Positions 42,831-52,310 of a stretch of 64,000 nt of DNA are shown piece by piece. This stretch comes from Flavobacterium hibernum (GTDB lineage: Bacteria; Bacteroidota; Bacteroidia; Flavobacteriales; Flavobacteriaceae): assembly GCF_000832125.1 (NCBI RefSeq), contig NZ_JPRK01000019.1:17665-81664 (forward strand). Reading direction: 5' to 3'. Numbering within the stretch: the stretch's first letter is position 1; each line of letters starts with the position of its first letter. The notes beneath the pieces were generated by a model. It saw only the letters and a list, made by a program, of their open reading frames with translations. It was not told the origin of the DNA and did no database searches. Position numbers and translations under genes: made by a program.

Positions 42831-45800
42831 TTAAAATTCTAAATTGACTCCAAAAGAAAAAACTCGCTGGTTGTAGGATCTGCTATTTGTTGTTCCAGAA
42901 AAATTTTGCTCTGGATCGAGCCCTTTATGAGATTGAAAAGTGAGTAAATTATCTCCCTGAAAATATAGTCTAACTTTAGAAAGACTTGTTCGGTCTAGAA
43001 TAGTTTGCGGAAAATTATAGCCCAGATTTAAGGCTTTAAGTCTAACGTAATCATTCTTGAATAAAAATCTTGTTGACTGAGAATTGAAATCATTATTGGA
43101 TGTTAATAATATAGGAACATTTGTAATGTCACCAGGATTTTGCCAACGGTTCTCAATATCCTGACTTGATGCTCTGCCGGGAGATTTAAAACCTTCCATC
43201 AAACTTGCGTAAGTACTGTCATATAAGTAGGAACCAAAACTGAAATTAAACAAGAAGTTAAGATCAACATTTTTATATCTGATATAATTAGTAAATCCAC
43301 CTATAAAATCTGGCAATGAAGACTTGCCAACGTAGTATCTTGTGGCTTCAGAATAGACTTTAGTAGTTGCTCTCTCGCCTGTAGGTTTTCCATCTGTGCC
43401 TAACACATCTTTATACCACATTCCGTAACCTGTTTCCGAGTCTACGCCCGCCCAATCCTGAACATAAAAATCATATAAAGATTTTCCAACTTCCCATCTC
43501 TTAGATCCATTAATATAACTTGCCTGAGTTAATGCCGTAATTTCGTTTCTGTCAATAGATAAATTTAGCCCTGAAGTCCAATCAAAATCATGAGTCTTTA
43601 TATTTTTAGAGTTTAACGAAAATTCCCAACCATAATTTCTTAAAGAACCTACGTTTGTTGTAACACCGGTATTTCCTGTAGAACCAGGCAAAGGTTTAGT
43701 GTAAATTAAATCTATAGATTTTTTATTATAATAATCAATTGTACCAGTCAGTCTATTTTTGAATAATCCAAAATCAACTCCTATATCAGTCATGGCTGTT
43801 TTTTCCCAAGTTAATAATGGATCAACTGCAGATCCTAAAACAACACCTGTGTTATCTAACTCATTATAGCCTGTTGCAAACAATTGTTTATAAGGAAAAA
43901 AATTAGGGTTTCCATTACTATCTAAAGCTTGATTATTTCCTAATTCTCCATAAGAACCTCTCACTTTTAAATCACTAATAATTCTATTCTGTTTTAGAAA
44001 ATTTTCCTGAGATATAAGCCACGAACCTCCAACGGAGTAAAAATTCCCCCATCTTACGGCCGAATCAAATCTTGAAGATCCATCTCTTCTATACGTTCCT
44101 TCTATAAAATATTTCTCTTTATAATTGTAAGCCAAACGCCCTAAATAACTGGAGATCCTATCTTCAGCCGTATATCCACCAACACTAACGGGTGTAGTGC
44201 TACCGTCTAACACTTGAACTCCCGGTAAAAAGCCTTCTCCTTGTGCACTTAAATTATCAACTTGAAATTTATATGCTTCTTGTATTAAATCTGCAGAAAA
44301 ATTATGATCTCCAAAAGATTTCTTATAAGTCAGGCTATTTATTAAATTTGTAGAAGTTGTAATATCTCTTTCCTGAGTTACTCTTCCGCCTGCACTAGCA
44401 GCATATCCAACTTCATTACTGGCATAATTAAAATAATCATACAAGTATCTATCATAAGCTAGGTTGGTTTTAAAAATTAAATCTTTAGCTAACGTAAACT
44501 CTAAATAAGCATTTGCCGTATAATTATCACGTTTGTATTTTACTTTATAATTATATAATGCACCATAGGCATTTTCATTAAGCAATTGCGGTCTCGTAGC
44601 ATTCAATAACTGACCGGGAGTTCCTCCGTAATCAAAAATTTTCTGCCCATTACCGTCCATTACCAAATCGCCTCTATTGTCTCTTCTGTATAAAGGATAT
44701 ATCGACGGAATGGTATAAATCCATTGAATAGCGCTTTCAAAAGAGCTTCCGCTCTGGCTAGGAAAGTTTTGATTTGAGGTCGAGTAAAACATGGTTGCTC
44801 CAACTTTGAACCAGTGGTTAACTTTAGAATCGATACTTAATCGCGTGGTAGTACGCTCAAATTTTGAAGTAACCACATTCCCTTCCTGAGATAAATAATT
44901 GGCTGTAAAAAAATATCGCGTATTATCGCTACCTCCAGATACAGACAATGTATTTTCTTGTCTTACGGCAGCACTATTAAGCATTAAACTTGCCCAATCA
45001 GTATCCCACTTTTTATCTGTTGTTACTAAATTACCAGTTGCATCAACGGGATTAGCAACGGTATAAGGATTATACCCTAATCTCGATATCAAACCGTTTG
45101 AAGCATTTAAGGCTGCAGTTGCCTGATTTTGCTTACCTACATACTGATTTGAATTTTTCATCGCCTCCCAAGTCAGCTTCATGTAATTGTCTGAACTTAC
45201 CAATTTTTGTAAAGGAACAGCACTGTCTGCAAATCCTGTTGAAGTTGTAAAACTAACTTTGGGCACTGTATTTAATTTTCCTCTTTTGGTGTTTATAAGT
45301 ATTACACCGTTTGCACCTCTGGATCCATAAAGTGCTGTCGATGATGCATCTTTTAAAACAGTCATCGATTCGATCTGATCTGCACTTATAGTATTTACAT
45401 TACCGCTAAAAGGTGCGCCATCTAAAACAATTAAGGGTTCAGCAGAAGCATTGATTGAACCTATTCCTCTAATTCGAATGGTTGGACTTTCTCCGGGCAT
45501 TCCTCCAGATGAAATAATATTTACACCAGCAACACTTCCTTGTAAGGCATTAAGAACATTTACATTTTGTTGTTTCTCAATAACATCTGAAGAAACTATA
45601 CCTACTGCTCCTACAATAGATTTAAGCTTTTGTTTACCATAAGCTACTACTATAACTTCTTCGAGGTCTTTACCATCTTCTTTCATTTTAACATTGACAA
45701 CGTCTGACGATGTAATTGTTACCAACACTTCCTTCATTCCCATATAGGAGAATATAAGAACATCTCCTGTTTTTGCCTGTATAATGTATTTTCCGTCGAT

Positions 45801-45965
45801 GTTTGACTGGACCGCATTTTTTGATCCTCTGACTAAAACATTTACATTTGGAATTACCCCTGAAACATCAGAAACAACTCCACTAATTTTTCTGTCCTGT
45901 GCATACATAAATTGCATTACAAGAACAAAAAAAAGCACAGTTAAGCTTTTAAATTTTTCTTTCAT
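42831..45965 (-). CDS. SusC/RagA family TonB-linked outer-membrane protein (pair 2)
   Basis: The 1044-residue protein has a signal peptide (about 1-22), the carboxypeptidase-like domain (ISGVVSDVSGVIPNVNVLVRG), the box region LEEVIVVAYGKQK, a plug with TIRIRGIGSINASAEPLIVLDG and ALYGSRGANGVILINTKRG, and a barrel ending in VFSFGVNLEF. The N-terminal 110 residues are close to those of pair 1 (DGKYIIQAKTGDVLIFSYMG here, nearly the same there), so the two loci arose by duplication. No anti-sigma or two-component regulator accompanies them, unlike most polysaccharide loci. Confidence 0.95.
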   Translation of the reverse strand: MKEKFKSLTVLFFVLVMQFMYAQDRKISGVVSDVSGVIPNVNVLVRGSKNAVQSNIDGKYIIQAKTGDVLIFSYMGMKEVLVTITSSDVVNVKMKEDGKDLEEVIVVAYGKQKLKSIVGAVGIVSSDVIEKQQNVNVLNALQGSVAGVNIISSGGMPGESPTIRIRGIGSINASAEPLIVLDGAPFSGNVNTISADQIESMTVLKDASSTALYGSRGANGVILINTKRGKLNTVPKVSFTTSTGFADSAVPLQKLVSSDNYMKLTWEAMKNSNQYVGKQNQATAALNASNGLISRLGYNPYTVANPVDATGNLVTTDKKWDTDWASLMLNSAAVRQENTLSVSGGSDNTRYFFTANYLSQEGNVVTSKFERTTTRLSIDSKVNHWFKVGATMFYSTSNQNFPSQSGSSFESAIQWIYTIPSIYPLYRRDNRGDLVMDGNGQKIFDYGGTPGQLLNATRPQLLNENAYGALYNYKVKYKRDNYTANAYLEFTLAKDLIFKTNLAYDRYLYDYFNYASNEVGYAASAGGRVTQERDITTSTNLINSLTYKKSFGDHNFSADLIQEAYKFQVDNLSAQGEGFLPGVQVLDGSTTPVSVGGYTAEDRISSYLGRLAYNYKEKYFIEGTYRRDGSSRFDSAVRWGNFYSVGGSWLISQENFLKQNRIISDLKVRGSYGELGNNQALDSNGNPNFFPYKQLFATGYNELDNTGVVLGSAVDPLLTWEKTAMTDIGVDFGLFKNRLTGTIDYYNKKSIDLIYTKPLPGSTGNTGVTTNVGSLRNYGWEFSLNSKNIKTHDFDWTSGLNLSIDRNEITALTQASYINGSKRWEVGKSLYDFYVQDWAGVDSETGYGMWYKDVLGTDGKPTGERATTKVYSEATRYYVGKSSLPDFIGGFTNYIRYKNVDLNFLFNFSFGSYLYDSTYASLMEGFKSPGRASSQDIENRWQNPGDITNVPILLTSNNDFNSQSTRFLFKNDYVRLKALNLGYNFPQTILDRTSLSKVRLYFQGDNLLTFQSHKGLDPEQNFSGTTNSRSYNQRVFSFGVNLEF

Positions 45966-46357
45966 TATTTTGATTTATTTAGGTTTATTGAAGCGCAACT
46001 TAAAAAATCAAAACAGTTTTAACACGTATTTTACTAAATTTAACACATGCTATACTCTATTTTTCAACATAAAACAGAGTAAATACTCTATTTTATTTGT
46101 TAATTAATAATCGGAGAGAAAACAAAAAAGAGAACTTGACAAAAATAAATGCACGAATTTTCTTAAAAACATATACTTATCATAAAAATGCAACACAAAC
46201 TTTTTTGTAGTCTCAATTATTATGAAAACTTAAAAAATCAATCAAGAAAGTTCCTAAGTAAGCAATTTATTTTTCTAAATATTTATCGTTAGATACAAAA
46301 TAAAAAGAGCCCATAGTTTTACTATCGGCTCTTTTTTTAATCTTTTTAGTTGAATTT
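45966..46357. other. 392-base gap before SusC 2 and after argS
   Basis: It contains GCGCAACTTAAAAAATCAAAACAG (start near 45994), partly alike to the region before SusC 1, a stretch rich in TACTCTATTTT words near 46050-46095, and the argS terminator at its right end. I see no gene and no consensus promoter. Confidence 0.45.
46302..46337. terminator. terminator after argS
   Basis: AAAAAGAGCCCATAGT (46302-46317) pairs with ACTATCGGCTCTTTTT (46321-46336) with one mismatch; T run on the - strand, and also usable on the + strand. Confidence 0.85.
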
Positions 46358-48136
46358 TTACATTCGCTCCGGAACTTCAATTCCAAGTAATGTAAACGCA
46401 GATTTTATTACCTCGGCAACTTTTTGGGAAAGCTGTACTCTGAATATTTTTTTTGTCAAATCTACTTCTCCTAGAATATGAACAGATTGATAAAATGAGT
46501 TGTATTCTTTTACTAAATCATACGTATAATTAGCAATTAAGGCTGGACTATGATTTTGCGCTGCATTTTGAATTACTTCTGGAAAAAGTTCAATTTGTTT
46601 TACCAATTCTTTTTCTTTCTCGTGTAATTCTTCAGTATTTGTTTGCTCAGAAAAATCGAAATCTGACTTACGAATTATAGACTGAATTCTTGCGTATGTA
46701 TATTGAATAAACGGGCCTGTGTTTCCAGCAAAATCAACAGATTCTTCAGGATTAAACAAAATACGTTTTTTAGGATCTACTTTTAATATGTAATACTTTA
46801 AAGCACCAAGACCAATTGTTTTGTACAATTTTGCCTTTTCTTCTGGAGAATAACTGTCTAACTTTCCTAAATCTTCAGAAATTTGCTGCGCAGTATCTGT
46901 CATATCTTGCATCAAATCATCGGCATCTACAACAGTTCCCTCACGGCTTTTCATTTTTCCAGATGGTAAATCAACCATTCCGTATGATAAGTGATAAAGA
47001 CTTGAAGCCCAATCAAAACCAAGCTTTTTTAGAATTAAAAATAATACTTTAAAGTGATAATCTTGTTCGTTACCAACGGTATAAACCATTCCTCCAACAT
47101 CTGGCATATCTTTTACACGCTGAATTGCAGTTCCAATATCCTGAGTCATATAAACCGCAGTTCCATCCGAACGTAATACAATTTTACGATCTAATCCTTC
47201 GTCTGTCAAATCTATCCAAACTGAACCGTCCGGATCTTTTTCAAAAACTCCTTTATCAAGACCTACCTGAACAACATCTTTACCTAATAAATAAGTGTTG
47301 CTTTCGTAATAATACTTATCAAAATTAACCCCAAGATTGGTGTAAGTTGTTGCAAAACCATCATAAACCCATTGGTTCATCATTTTCCAAAGCGTAATTA
47401 CTTTTTCATCTCCAGATTCCCATTTTTTAAGCATTTCCTGAGCCTCAATAATAATTGGAGCTTGTTTTTTTGCTTCTTCTTCAGTTTTACCACTTTCTAT
47501 CAATTGATTGATTTCGGCTTTATACGCTTTATCAAACTCAACATAATATTTACCAACTAATTTATCTCCTTTTAAACCAGTACTTTCAGGAGTTTCACCA
47601 TTTCCAAACTTCTCCCAAGCGAGCATAGATTTGCAAATATGAATTCCACGATCGTTGATAATTTGAGTTTTATACACTTTTTTACCCGAAGCCTTTATGA
47701 TTTCAGCTACAGAATATCCTAACAAATTGTTACGAACGTGACCTAAGTGCAAAGGTTTATTTGTATTTGGCGAAGAATATTCGACCATTATTGCCTTGTC
47801 GTCGGGATTTGGCGTTACATATCCAAACTTCGTATTATCTTTTATTCCATTAAAGAAATTCAAATAATATCCATCAGATATCACAATATTCAAGAAACCA
47901 GAAACGACATTAAAGCGTGTTACTTCGGGAAGATTTTCAACCAGATAATTTCCAATTTTATTTCCTAATTCGACCGGATTACTTTTAATCACTTTTAATA
48001 AAGGAAAAATTACCATAGTAATGTCTCCTTCAAACTCTTTTCGTGTAGTTTGAAATTCGATTTTATCAACAGTAACATCAAATAATGCTTGTATTGCTTT
48101 TTGTATAGAAGGTGTAAGAATTTGTGATAATGACAT
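46358..48136 (-). CDS. argS: arginyl-tRNA synthetase
   Basis: The class I enzyme charges tRNA-Arg in the cytoplasm. The 592-residue product has the N-terminal additional domain (about 1-110), the HIGH-type motif in SPNTNKPLHLGHVRNNLLG (the HLGH form), a KMSKS-like GKMKSREG near residue 365, and the C-terminal DALR helical domain (NYTYDLVKEYNSFYQSVHIL). All blocks fit. TATCTTTG on the - strand (complement of 48158-48165) lies about 22 bases upstream of the ATG and is a likely -7 element. Confidence 0.98.
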   Translation of the reverse strand: MSLSQILTPSIQKAIQALFDVTVDKIEFQTTRKEFEGDITMVIFPLLKVIKSNPVELGNKIGNYLVENLPEVTRFNVVSGFLNIVISDGYYLNFFNGIKDNTKFGYVTPNPDDKAIMVEYSSPNTNKPLHLGHVRNNLLGYSVAEIIKASGKKVYKTQIINDRGIHICKSMLAWEKFGNGETPESTGLKGDKLVGKYYVEFDKAYKAEINQLIESGKTEEEAKKQAPIIIEAQEMLKKWESGDEKVITLWKMMNQWVYDGFATTYTNLGVNFDKYYYESNTYLLGKDVVQVGLDKGVFEKDPDGSVWIDLTDEGLDRKIVLRSDGTAVYMTQDIGTAIQRVKDMPDVGGMVYTVGNEQDYHFKVLFLILKKLGFDWASSLYHLSYGMVDLPSGKMKSREGTVVDADDLMQDMTDTAQQISEDLGKLDSYSPEEKAKLYKTIGLGALKYYILKVDPKKRILFNPEESVDFAGNTGPFIQYTYARIQSIIRKSDFDFSEQTNTEELHEKEKELVKQIELFPEVIQNAAQNHSPALIANYTYDLVKEYNSFYQSVHILGEVDLTKKIFRVQLSQKVAEVIKSAFTLLGIEVPERM

Positions 48137-48463
48137 GTAAACTTATTTTAAAGTGAGCAAAGATACTGCTTATTCATCAATTACAGAAAATGAAAAACAT
48201 ATAAAATACAACAAAACAATTCGAAATTCTTAAAATGGATTTTGTTTTGATTGCAAAAATTATCAAAAAATCAAAACGCTAATCTATTCACAAACAGAGC
48301 ATCTTAAAAAAAAGATAATATTTTTTCTTTTTTTGTGTAACATATCGATGATAAAGGAGTCTTAATAAGAACTTTGAATTCATTTAAAGTAAAAAAAAAT
48401 CTAAGAAAAAAACAAAACAATCATCATCATCAATCAAATCAAAAAAATCAATTTACTACAATT
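48137..48463. other. 327-base gap between divergent argS and the beta-barrel receptor gene
   Basis: The left end carries the argS -7 element (48158-48165). The rest is A/T-rich with a CATCATCATCAATCAAATC stretch just before the receptor gene. The ATG-like frame from 48374 across this stretch gives an unlikely Lys/Asn/His-rich leader, so I place the start at 48464. No full promoter is seen for the + strand gene. Confidence 0.45.
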
Positions 48464-50881
48464 ATGAAATTAAAATTCTTTCTGTTCGCTTTACTGGGGG
48501 TAATGGCAACAGCGCAAGCCCAGAACGCGGGATCGGTTTCTGGAAAAATTACCGAAAAATCGAATAGCGCGCCTATTTCTTATGCAACTGTTTCTATCAA
48601 AGAAAACGGAAAAGTAGTTTCGGGAGTAAATACAGATGATAATGGTGATTTTGCTATTAAAAATTTAGCGTTAAAAAGTTACACAATCGAAATTCAATAT
48701 ATTGGTTTTAGAAAATATACGGGATCTATTATTTTAAGCGACAATAAAAAAACTGCTACAATTAATATTGCCCTTGAAGAAGAAGCGACTCAGCTTAAAG
48801 GTGTAAATATTGTAAGCGACCGCTCAACAATAGAACAAAAAATTGACCGAAAAGTAATTACTGTTGGAAAAGATTTAACTACAGCAGGAGCATCGGCATC
48901 TGATATTATGAATAATATTCCTTCTGTAAATGTAGATCAGGACGGAAAACTTTCGCTTCGTGGAAACGATAATGTTCGTGTATTAATTGACGGAAGGCCA
49001 TCGAATATTGACCCAGCGCAATTACTAAAACAAATTCCATCAACTTCTATCAAAAAAATTGAGTTGATTACGAATCCAAGTGCAAAATACAATCCTGAAG
49101 GAATGTCTGGAATCATCAATATCGTTTTACATAAAAACACAAATAATGGTTTTAACGGAAGTTACAGCGGAGGAATCACTTTTGGAAAAACGGCTAAATA
49201 CAACCAATCTTTAAACTTGAACTACAAAACAGGAAAAGTAAATTTCTTTGGTAATGTGGGACAAAACTTTGGAACGTATCAAAATGATGGTTTCATTAAA
49301 AGATTTAATCCGGATGTATTTCAGAAAATTGATGTTCTAAACGATAATGATTCGTATTTATATAAAATAGGAATGGATTATTTAATTGACGATCATAATA
49401 CTTTATCTTTTTACACGAATCAAAATAAATCGAACGGAAAAGGTTTTGTTGATACTGGTATTAACTACGACGATGTAACAGGTTCTGATGTAGCAAGTAT
49501 TTTTCAAAAATCTAAATATTCTGGACCAGACCAAGTTGGAACTTATAATTTAGCGTACAAACATATCTTTAAAAAAGAAGGTCATACCTTAGATTTTGAA
49601 GGAAATTACAGCGATAATAAAGACACTCAATATTCTACTTTTGATACTCAAACGATAAACAACGACAACACTCAAAACAATGTTGTTTATGATGATTATA
49701 TCAAAGGAACTCGTAAGCTGACTACTTTAAACGTTGATTACGTAAATCCATTAAACGATAAAACGACTCTTGAAGCTGGTGCCGAAGCTAGAATTACTAA
49801 AACAGATAATTACTACCTTACCGGAAATCCGTTTGCAGCGCTTCCAGTTTCTAATTATACTTATGACACTGATATTTATTCTGCTTATGTAACATTTGGT
49901 CAGAAATTTAAAAAATTTAGTTACCAATTAGGAACTCGTTTCGAAAGTTATAAAGTAGCTGCTAACTTGAATCAAGGTCTTGAAAAATTCAATGATGATT
50001 ATATTACTTTATATCCATCGGCTTATTTTACTTATAATTTAACTGAGAAAAATACTTTGCAATTTAGCTACAGCCGTCGTGTAGACCGTCCGAGTTTAGA
50101 ACAAACTAAACCTATTCGTGAGTTTTCTACTCCTTTAGTGACTTCATTAGGAAATCCTGAATTAAGACCTCAATTTACAAATTCGGTAGAAATAAATTAT
50201 ACTAGAACTCTTGAAAAAGGAAGCTTTACTACTGGTATATTTTATAGAAGTATTAATGACCAAATTAGTAGAATTTTATATCCAGACGAAACTGACCCAA
50301 CGGGTAACAAGCAAATCTTAACTTATACCAACTACGATCATAATACATCTTATGGTTTTGAGGTTTCTTTTAATTACAAAATCACAAAATGGTGGGATAT
50401 TCAACCGTCTATTGATTTCTCAAGCATCAATCAACAAGGAGTTGTATTTGCATACGATCCTGTAACACAAACAAGTAATCCACTTGAAAGAAAAGTTACT
50501 GTTGCAGCATTTAATGGTCGTATGAACTCAAACTTTAAAGCCAACAAGCGTTTAAGCTTCTTATTATTTGGTTTTTACAGAGGTGGTGTTGATGGTTTAC
50601 AAAATAACAGTAAAGAAATGTACAAAATGGACATAGGTTCACGTTATACATTGTTAGACAACAAGATGAATATCAGCTTACGTTTTAATGACGTTTTCAA
50701 TACGATGAAATATTCATTTGATTCTATGTACCCTTATGCACATGAAGGGCAATTTAAATGGGAAAGTCAAACAGTTTATTTAGGTTTAACTTATAATTTT
50801 GGTGGTGCAAAAATCAAAAACTTGCAACGTAAACAAAGAGAAGATAACACTAGTAAAGCTAGCGGTGGTGGAATGTTTTAA
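48464..50881 (+). CDS. TonB-dependent receptor-like outer-membrane beta-barrel protein
   Basis: The 805-residue protein starts with a clear signal peptide (MKLKFFLFALLGVMATAQAQ), followed by a carboxypeptidase-regulatory-like domain (SGKITEKSNSAPISYATVSI), a plug domain (DIMNNIPSVNVDQDGKLSLRGNDNVRVLIDGRPSN) and a barrel of the OMP_b-brl_3 type (PF14905) that ends YLGLTYNFGG; a charged tail (KNLQRKQREDNTSKASGGGMF) follows. This group is common in Bacteroidota; substrates are mostly unknown. It has no SusD partner. The Gly-rich C-terminal tail after the last strand is unusual for a barrel, which normally ends in an aromatic residue, but is common in this family. Confidence 0.9.
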   Translation: MKLKFFLFALLGVMATAQAQNAGSVSGKITEKSNSAPISYATVSIKENGKVVSGVNTDDNGDFAIKNLALKSYTIEIQYIGFRKYTGSIILSDNKKTATINIALEEEATQLKGVNIVSDRSTIEQKIDRKVITVGKDLTTAGASASDIMNNIPSVNVDQDGKLSLRGNDNVRVLIDGRPSNIDPAQLLKQIPSTSIKKIELITNPSAKYNPEGMSGIINIVLHKNTNNGFNGSYSGGITFGKTAKYNQSLNLNYKTGKVNFFGNVGQNFGTYQNDGFIKRFNPDVFQKIDVLNDNDSYLYKIGMDYLIDDHNTLSFYTNQNKSNGKGFVDTGINYDDVTGSDVASIFQKSKYSGPDQVGTYNLAYKHIFKKEGHTLDFEGNYSDNKDTQYSTFDTQTINNDNTQNNVVYDDYIKGTRKLTTLNVDYVNPLNDKTTLEAGAEARITKTDNYYLTGNPFAALPVSNYTYDTDIYSAYVTFGQKFKKFSYQLGTRFESYKVAANLNQGLEKFNDDYITLYPSAYFTYNLTEKNTLQFSYSRRVDRPSLEQTKPIREFSTPLVTSLGNPELRPQFTNSVEINYTRTLEKGSFTTGIFYRSINDQISRILYPDETDPTGNKQILTYTNYDHNTSYGFEVSFNYKITKWWDIQPSIDFSSINQQGVVFAYDPVTQTSNPLERKVTVAAFNGRMNSNFKANKRLSFLLFGFYRGGVDGLQNNSKEMYKMDIGSRYTLLDNKMNISLRFNDVFNTMKYSFDSMYPYAHEGQFKWESQTVYLGLTYNFGGAKIKNLQRKQREDNTSKASGGGMF

Positions 50882-50923
50882 TCCCGCTTTTATTAGTAGA
50901 TTTTAATAGTTCTTGTAGAAAAG

Positions 50924-50958
50924 AAAAGCCTGGAGTTTGCCAACTTCAGGCTTTTTTA
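50924..50958. terminator. bidirectional terminator between the receptor gene and cutC
   Basis: AAAAGCCTGGAGTT (50924-50937) pairs with AACTTCAGGCTTTT (50942-50955), one mismatch, around TGCC; T run on the right and A run on the left. Confidence 0.9.
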
Positions 50959-50971
50959 TTTTTATATCTCT

Positions 50972-51643
50972 TTATAAAAAATTTCGCAATTCTTTTATTT
51001 CTTCAGGATTTGCAGTTTCTGTATTATCTGTAATTGCTGATGAATGATAAAAAGTTGGTTCTAATTTTGTTTGCAGTAATTTTATATTTGAAGATCGCAA
51101 ACCTCCTCCGGGCATAATTTCGATTCGGTCGTTAGCTAATTTCTGAATCATTTCTAGATCTGAAATTCCCTCTTCAACATTTTTTCCTCGTCCAGAAGTT
51201 AAAATAGTTTGAAAACCACAATTAATTACATCTTCAAGAGATTGTGCTATATCATTTACAACATCAAACGCACGATGAAATGTGCACGAAAGCGGACTCG
51301 CCAACTCTACTAATTCCTGATTTTGTTTTTTATTAACGCTTCCGTCAAGATTTAAAATCCCGAATACAAAACCATCTATACCAAGTTTTTTGAATTGTTG
51401 GATATCTTCTTTCATTTCAGCAAATTCATCATCGGTATAAACAAAATCGCCACCACGAGGCCGAACAATTACATGCATTTTGATCGATAGTTTTTCTCTT
51501 ACTCTTTCGGCCAAAAATACATTTGGCGTTGTTCCGCCAAGTTCCATGTTTTCACACAACTCAATTCTATCAGCACCACTTTCCTGGGCAATTATCGCCG
51601 ATTCGTAATTGAAACAGGCTATTTCTAGTTGATTTTTTTTCAT
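50972..51643 (-). CDS. cutC: CutC family protein
   Basis: The 223-residue TIM-barrel protein opens with LEIACFNYESAIIAQESGADRIELCENMELGG and has VIVRPRGGDFVYTDDE, GFVFGILNLDGSVN, TFHRAFDVVND, LTSGRGKNVEEG and IMPGGGLRSSNI. These are typical of CutC (PF03932). E. coli cutC was named for copper tolerance, but later work ties that effect to an overlapping small RNA, so the true role is open. It is probably a cytoplasmic enzyme or metal-binding protein. The conserved residues are all present. A repeat field starts just upstream. Confidence 0.93.
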   Translation of the reverse strand: MKKNQLEIACFNYESAIIAQESGADRIELCENMELGGTTPNVFLAERVREKLSIKMHVIVRPRGGDFVYTDDEFAEMKEDIQQFKKLGIDGFVFGILNLDGSVNKKQNQELVELASPLSCTFHRAFDVVNDIAQSLEDVINCGFQTILTSGRGKNVEEGISDLEMIQKLANDRIEIMPGGGLRSSNIKLLQTKLEPTFYHSSAITDNTETANPEEIKELRNFL

Positions 51644-51662
51644 TTTAATTTATTTTAAAAAA

Positions 51663-51843
51663 GTCTTCGACTTCGCTCAGACGAACAATCGTTATTATAA
51701 TGGTATTTCAAACTCCAGGTGTCATCCTGAGCGGAGTCGAAGGCACTGCAATTGGAACGTGTCTTCGACTCCGCTCAGACGGACAATACTTATTAACAAA
51801 ACGATATCAAGTCTCGACTGCTATACTGAGCGAAGTAGAAGGC
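51663..51843. repeat. palindromic repeat field, left part (four units)
   Basis: Units alternate in direction: GTCTTCGACTTCGCTCAGAC (51663-51682), the reverse type GTCATCCTGAGCGGAGTCGA (from 51721), GTCTTCGACTCCGCTCAGAC (51761-51780), and a degenerate reverse unit CTATACTGAGCGAAGTAGAA (51821-51840). Neighbouring forward and reverse units can pair into hairpins. The field lies between cutC and the GIY-YIG gene. Confidence 0.85.
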
Positions 51844-51853
51844 TAATTTACTA

Positions 51854-52177
51854 CTAAACATCCTTTTTATTAAAATTTTTATACGTTGTTTTATTTAAAC
51901 ATTCTGAAAGATTTTTTAAATCCTCCCATTTATCATTTATTATTGCTTCCTTCTTTTTCCTACTCCAACCTTTTACTTGTTTTTCGAATGCGATAGCTTG
52001 GTTCACATCATTAAATTCAGTACAAAAAACTAATTCAAGAGGTCTTTTACTATAAGTATAACTTTCTTTATTCGAACCAAAGCAATGTTCGTTTAGTCTT
52101 CTTTCTATATCACTTGTAACTCCTGTGTAATAACTATCATCTGAACACTTTAATATATAAACATAATACCTCTTCAT
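51854..52177 (-). CDS. GIY-YIG nuclease domain protein
   Basis: The 107-residue protein is a lone GIY-YIG domain of the UPF0213/YhbQ-like kind: YVYILKCSDDSYYTGVTSDIERRLNEH holds the GIY (VYI) and YIG (YTG) strands and the catalytic Arg27; RPLELVFCTEF and the metal-binding Glu65 in AFEKQVKGWSRKKKEAII follow. Short proteins of this group may act in DNA repair or recombination; no partner or DNA-binding domain is attached. It is set inside a field of palindromic repeats on both sides, which is a striking position. It has its own A/T-rich upstream gap. Confidence 0.92.
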   Translation of the reverse strand: MKRYYVYILKCSDDSYYTGVTSDIERRLNEHCFGSNKESYTYSKRPLELVFCTEFNDVNQAIAFEKQVKGWSRKKKEAIINDKWEDLKNLSECLNKTTYKNFNKKDV

Positions 52178-52310
52178 TTTAAATAACTTTATAATTAGAC
52201 TCCTCTTTGATTTATTAGCAAATTTTAATTATTAAAAGTAAGAAAAATACTTAAATTTATTAATGTTTGTCATATTGAACAAAAAGTGAAATCGTATCAA
52301 TTGAAACGTG
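52178..52310. other. A/T-rich upstream gap of the GIY-YIG gene
   Basis: No repeat unit, gene or consensus promoter is seen in these bases; the GIY-YIG transcript must start here or further right. Confidence 0.4.

Noticed and set aside
36204..45965. Classical polysaccharide utilisation locus
   Set aside because: No carbohydrate-active enzyme, sulfatase or hybrid two-component/ECF regulator is linked, so the label would go beyond the evidence.
48374..48463. Longer start for the beta-barrel receptor (extra 30 residues)
   Set aside because: The extension is Lys/Asn/His-rich and would bury the clear signal peptide that begins at 48464.
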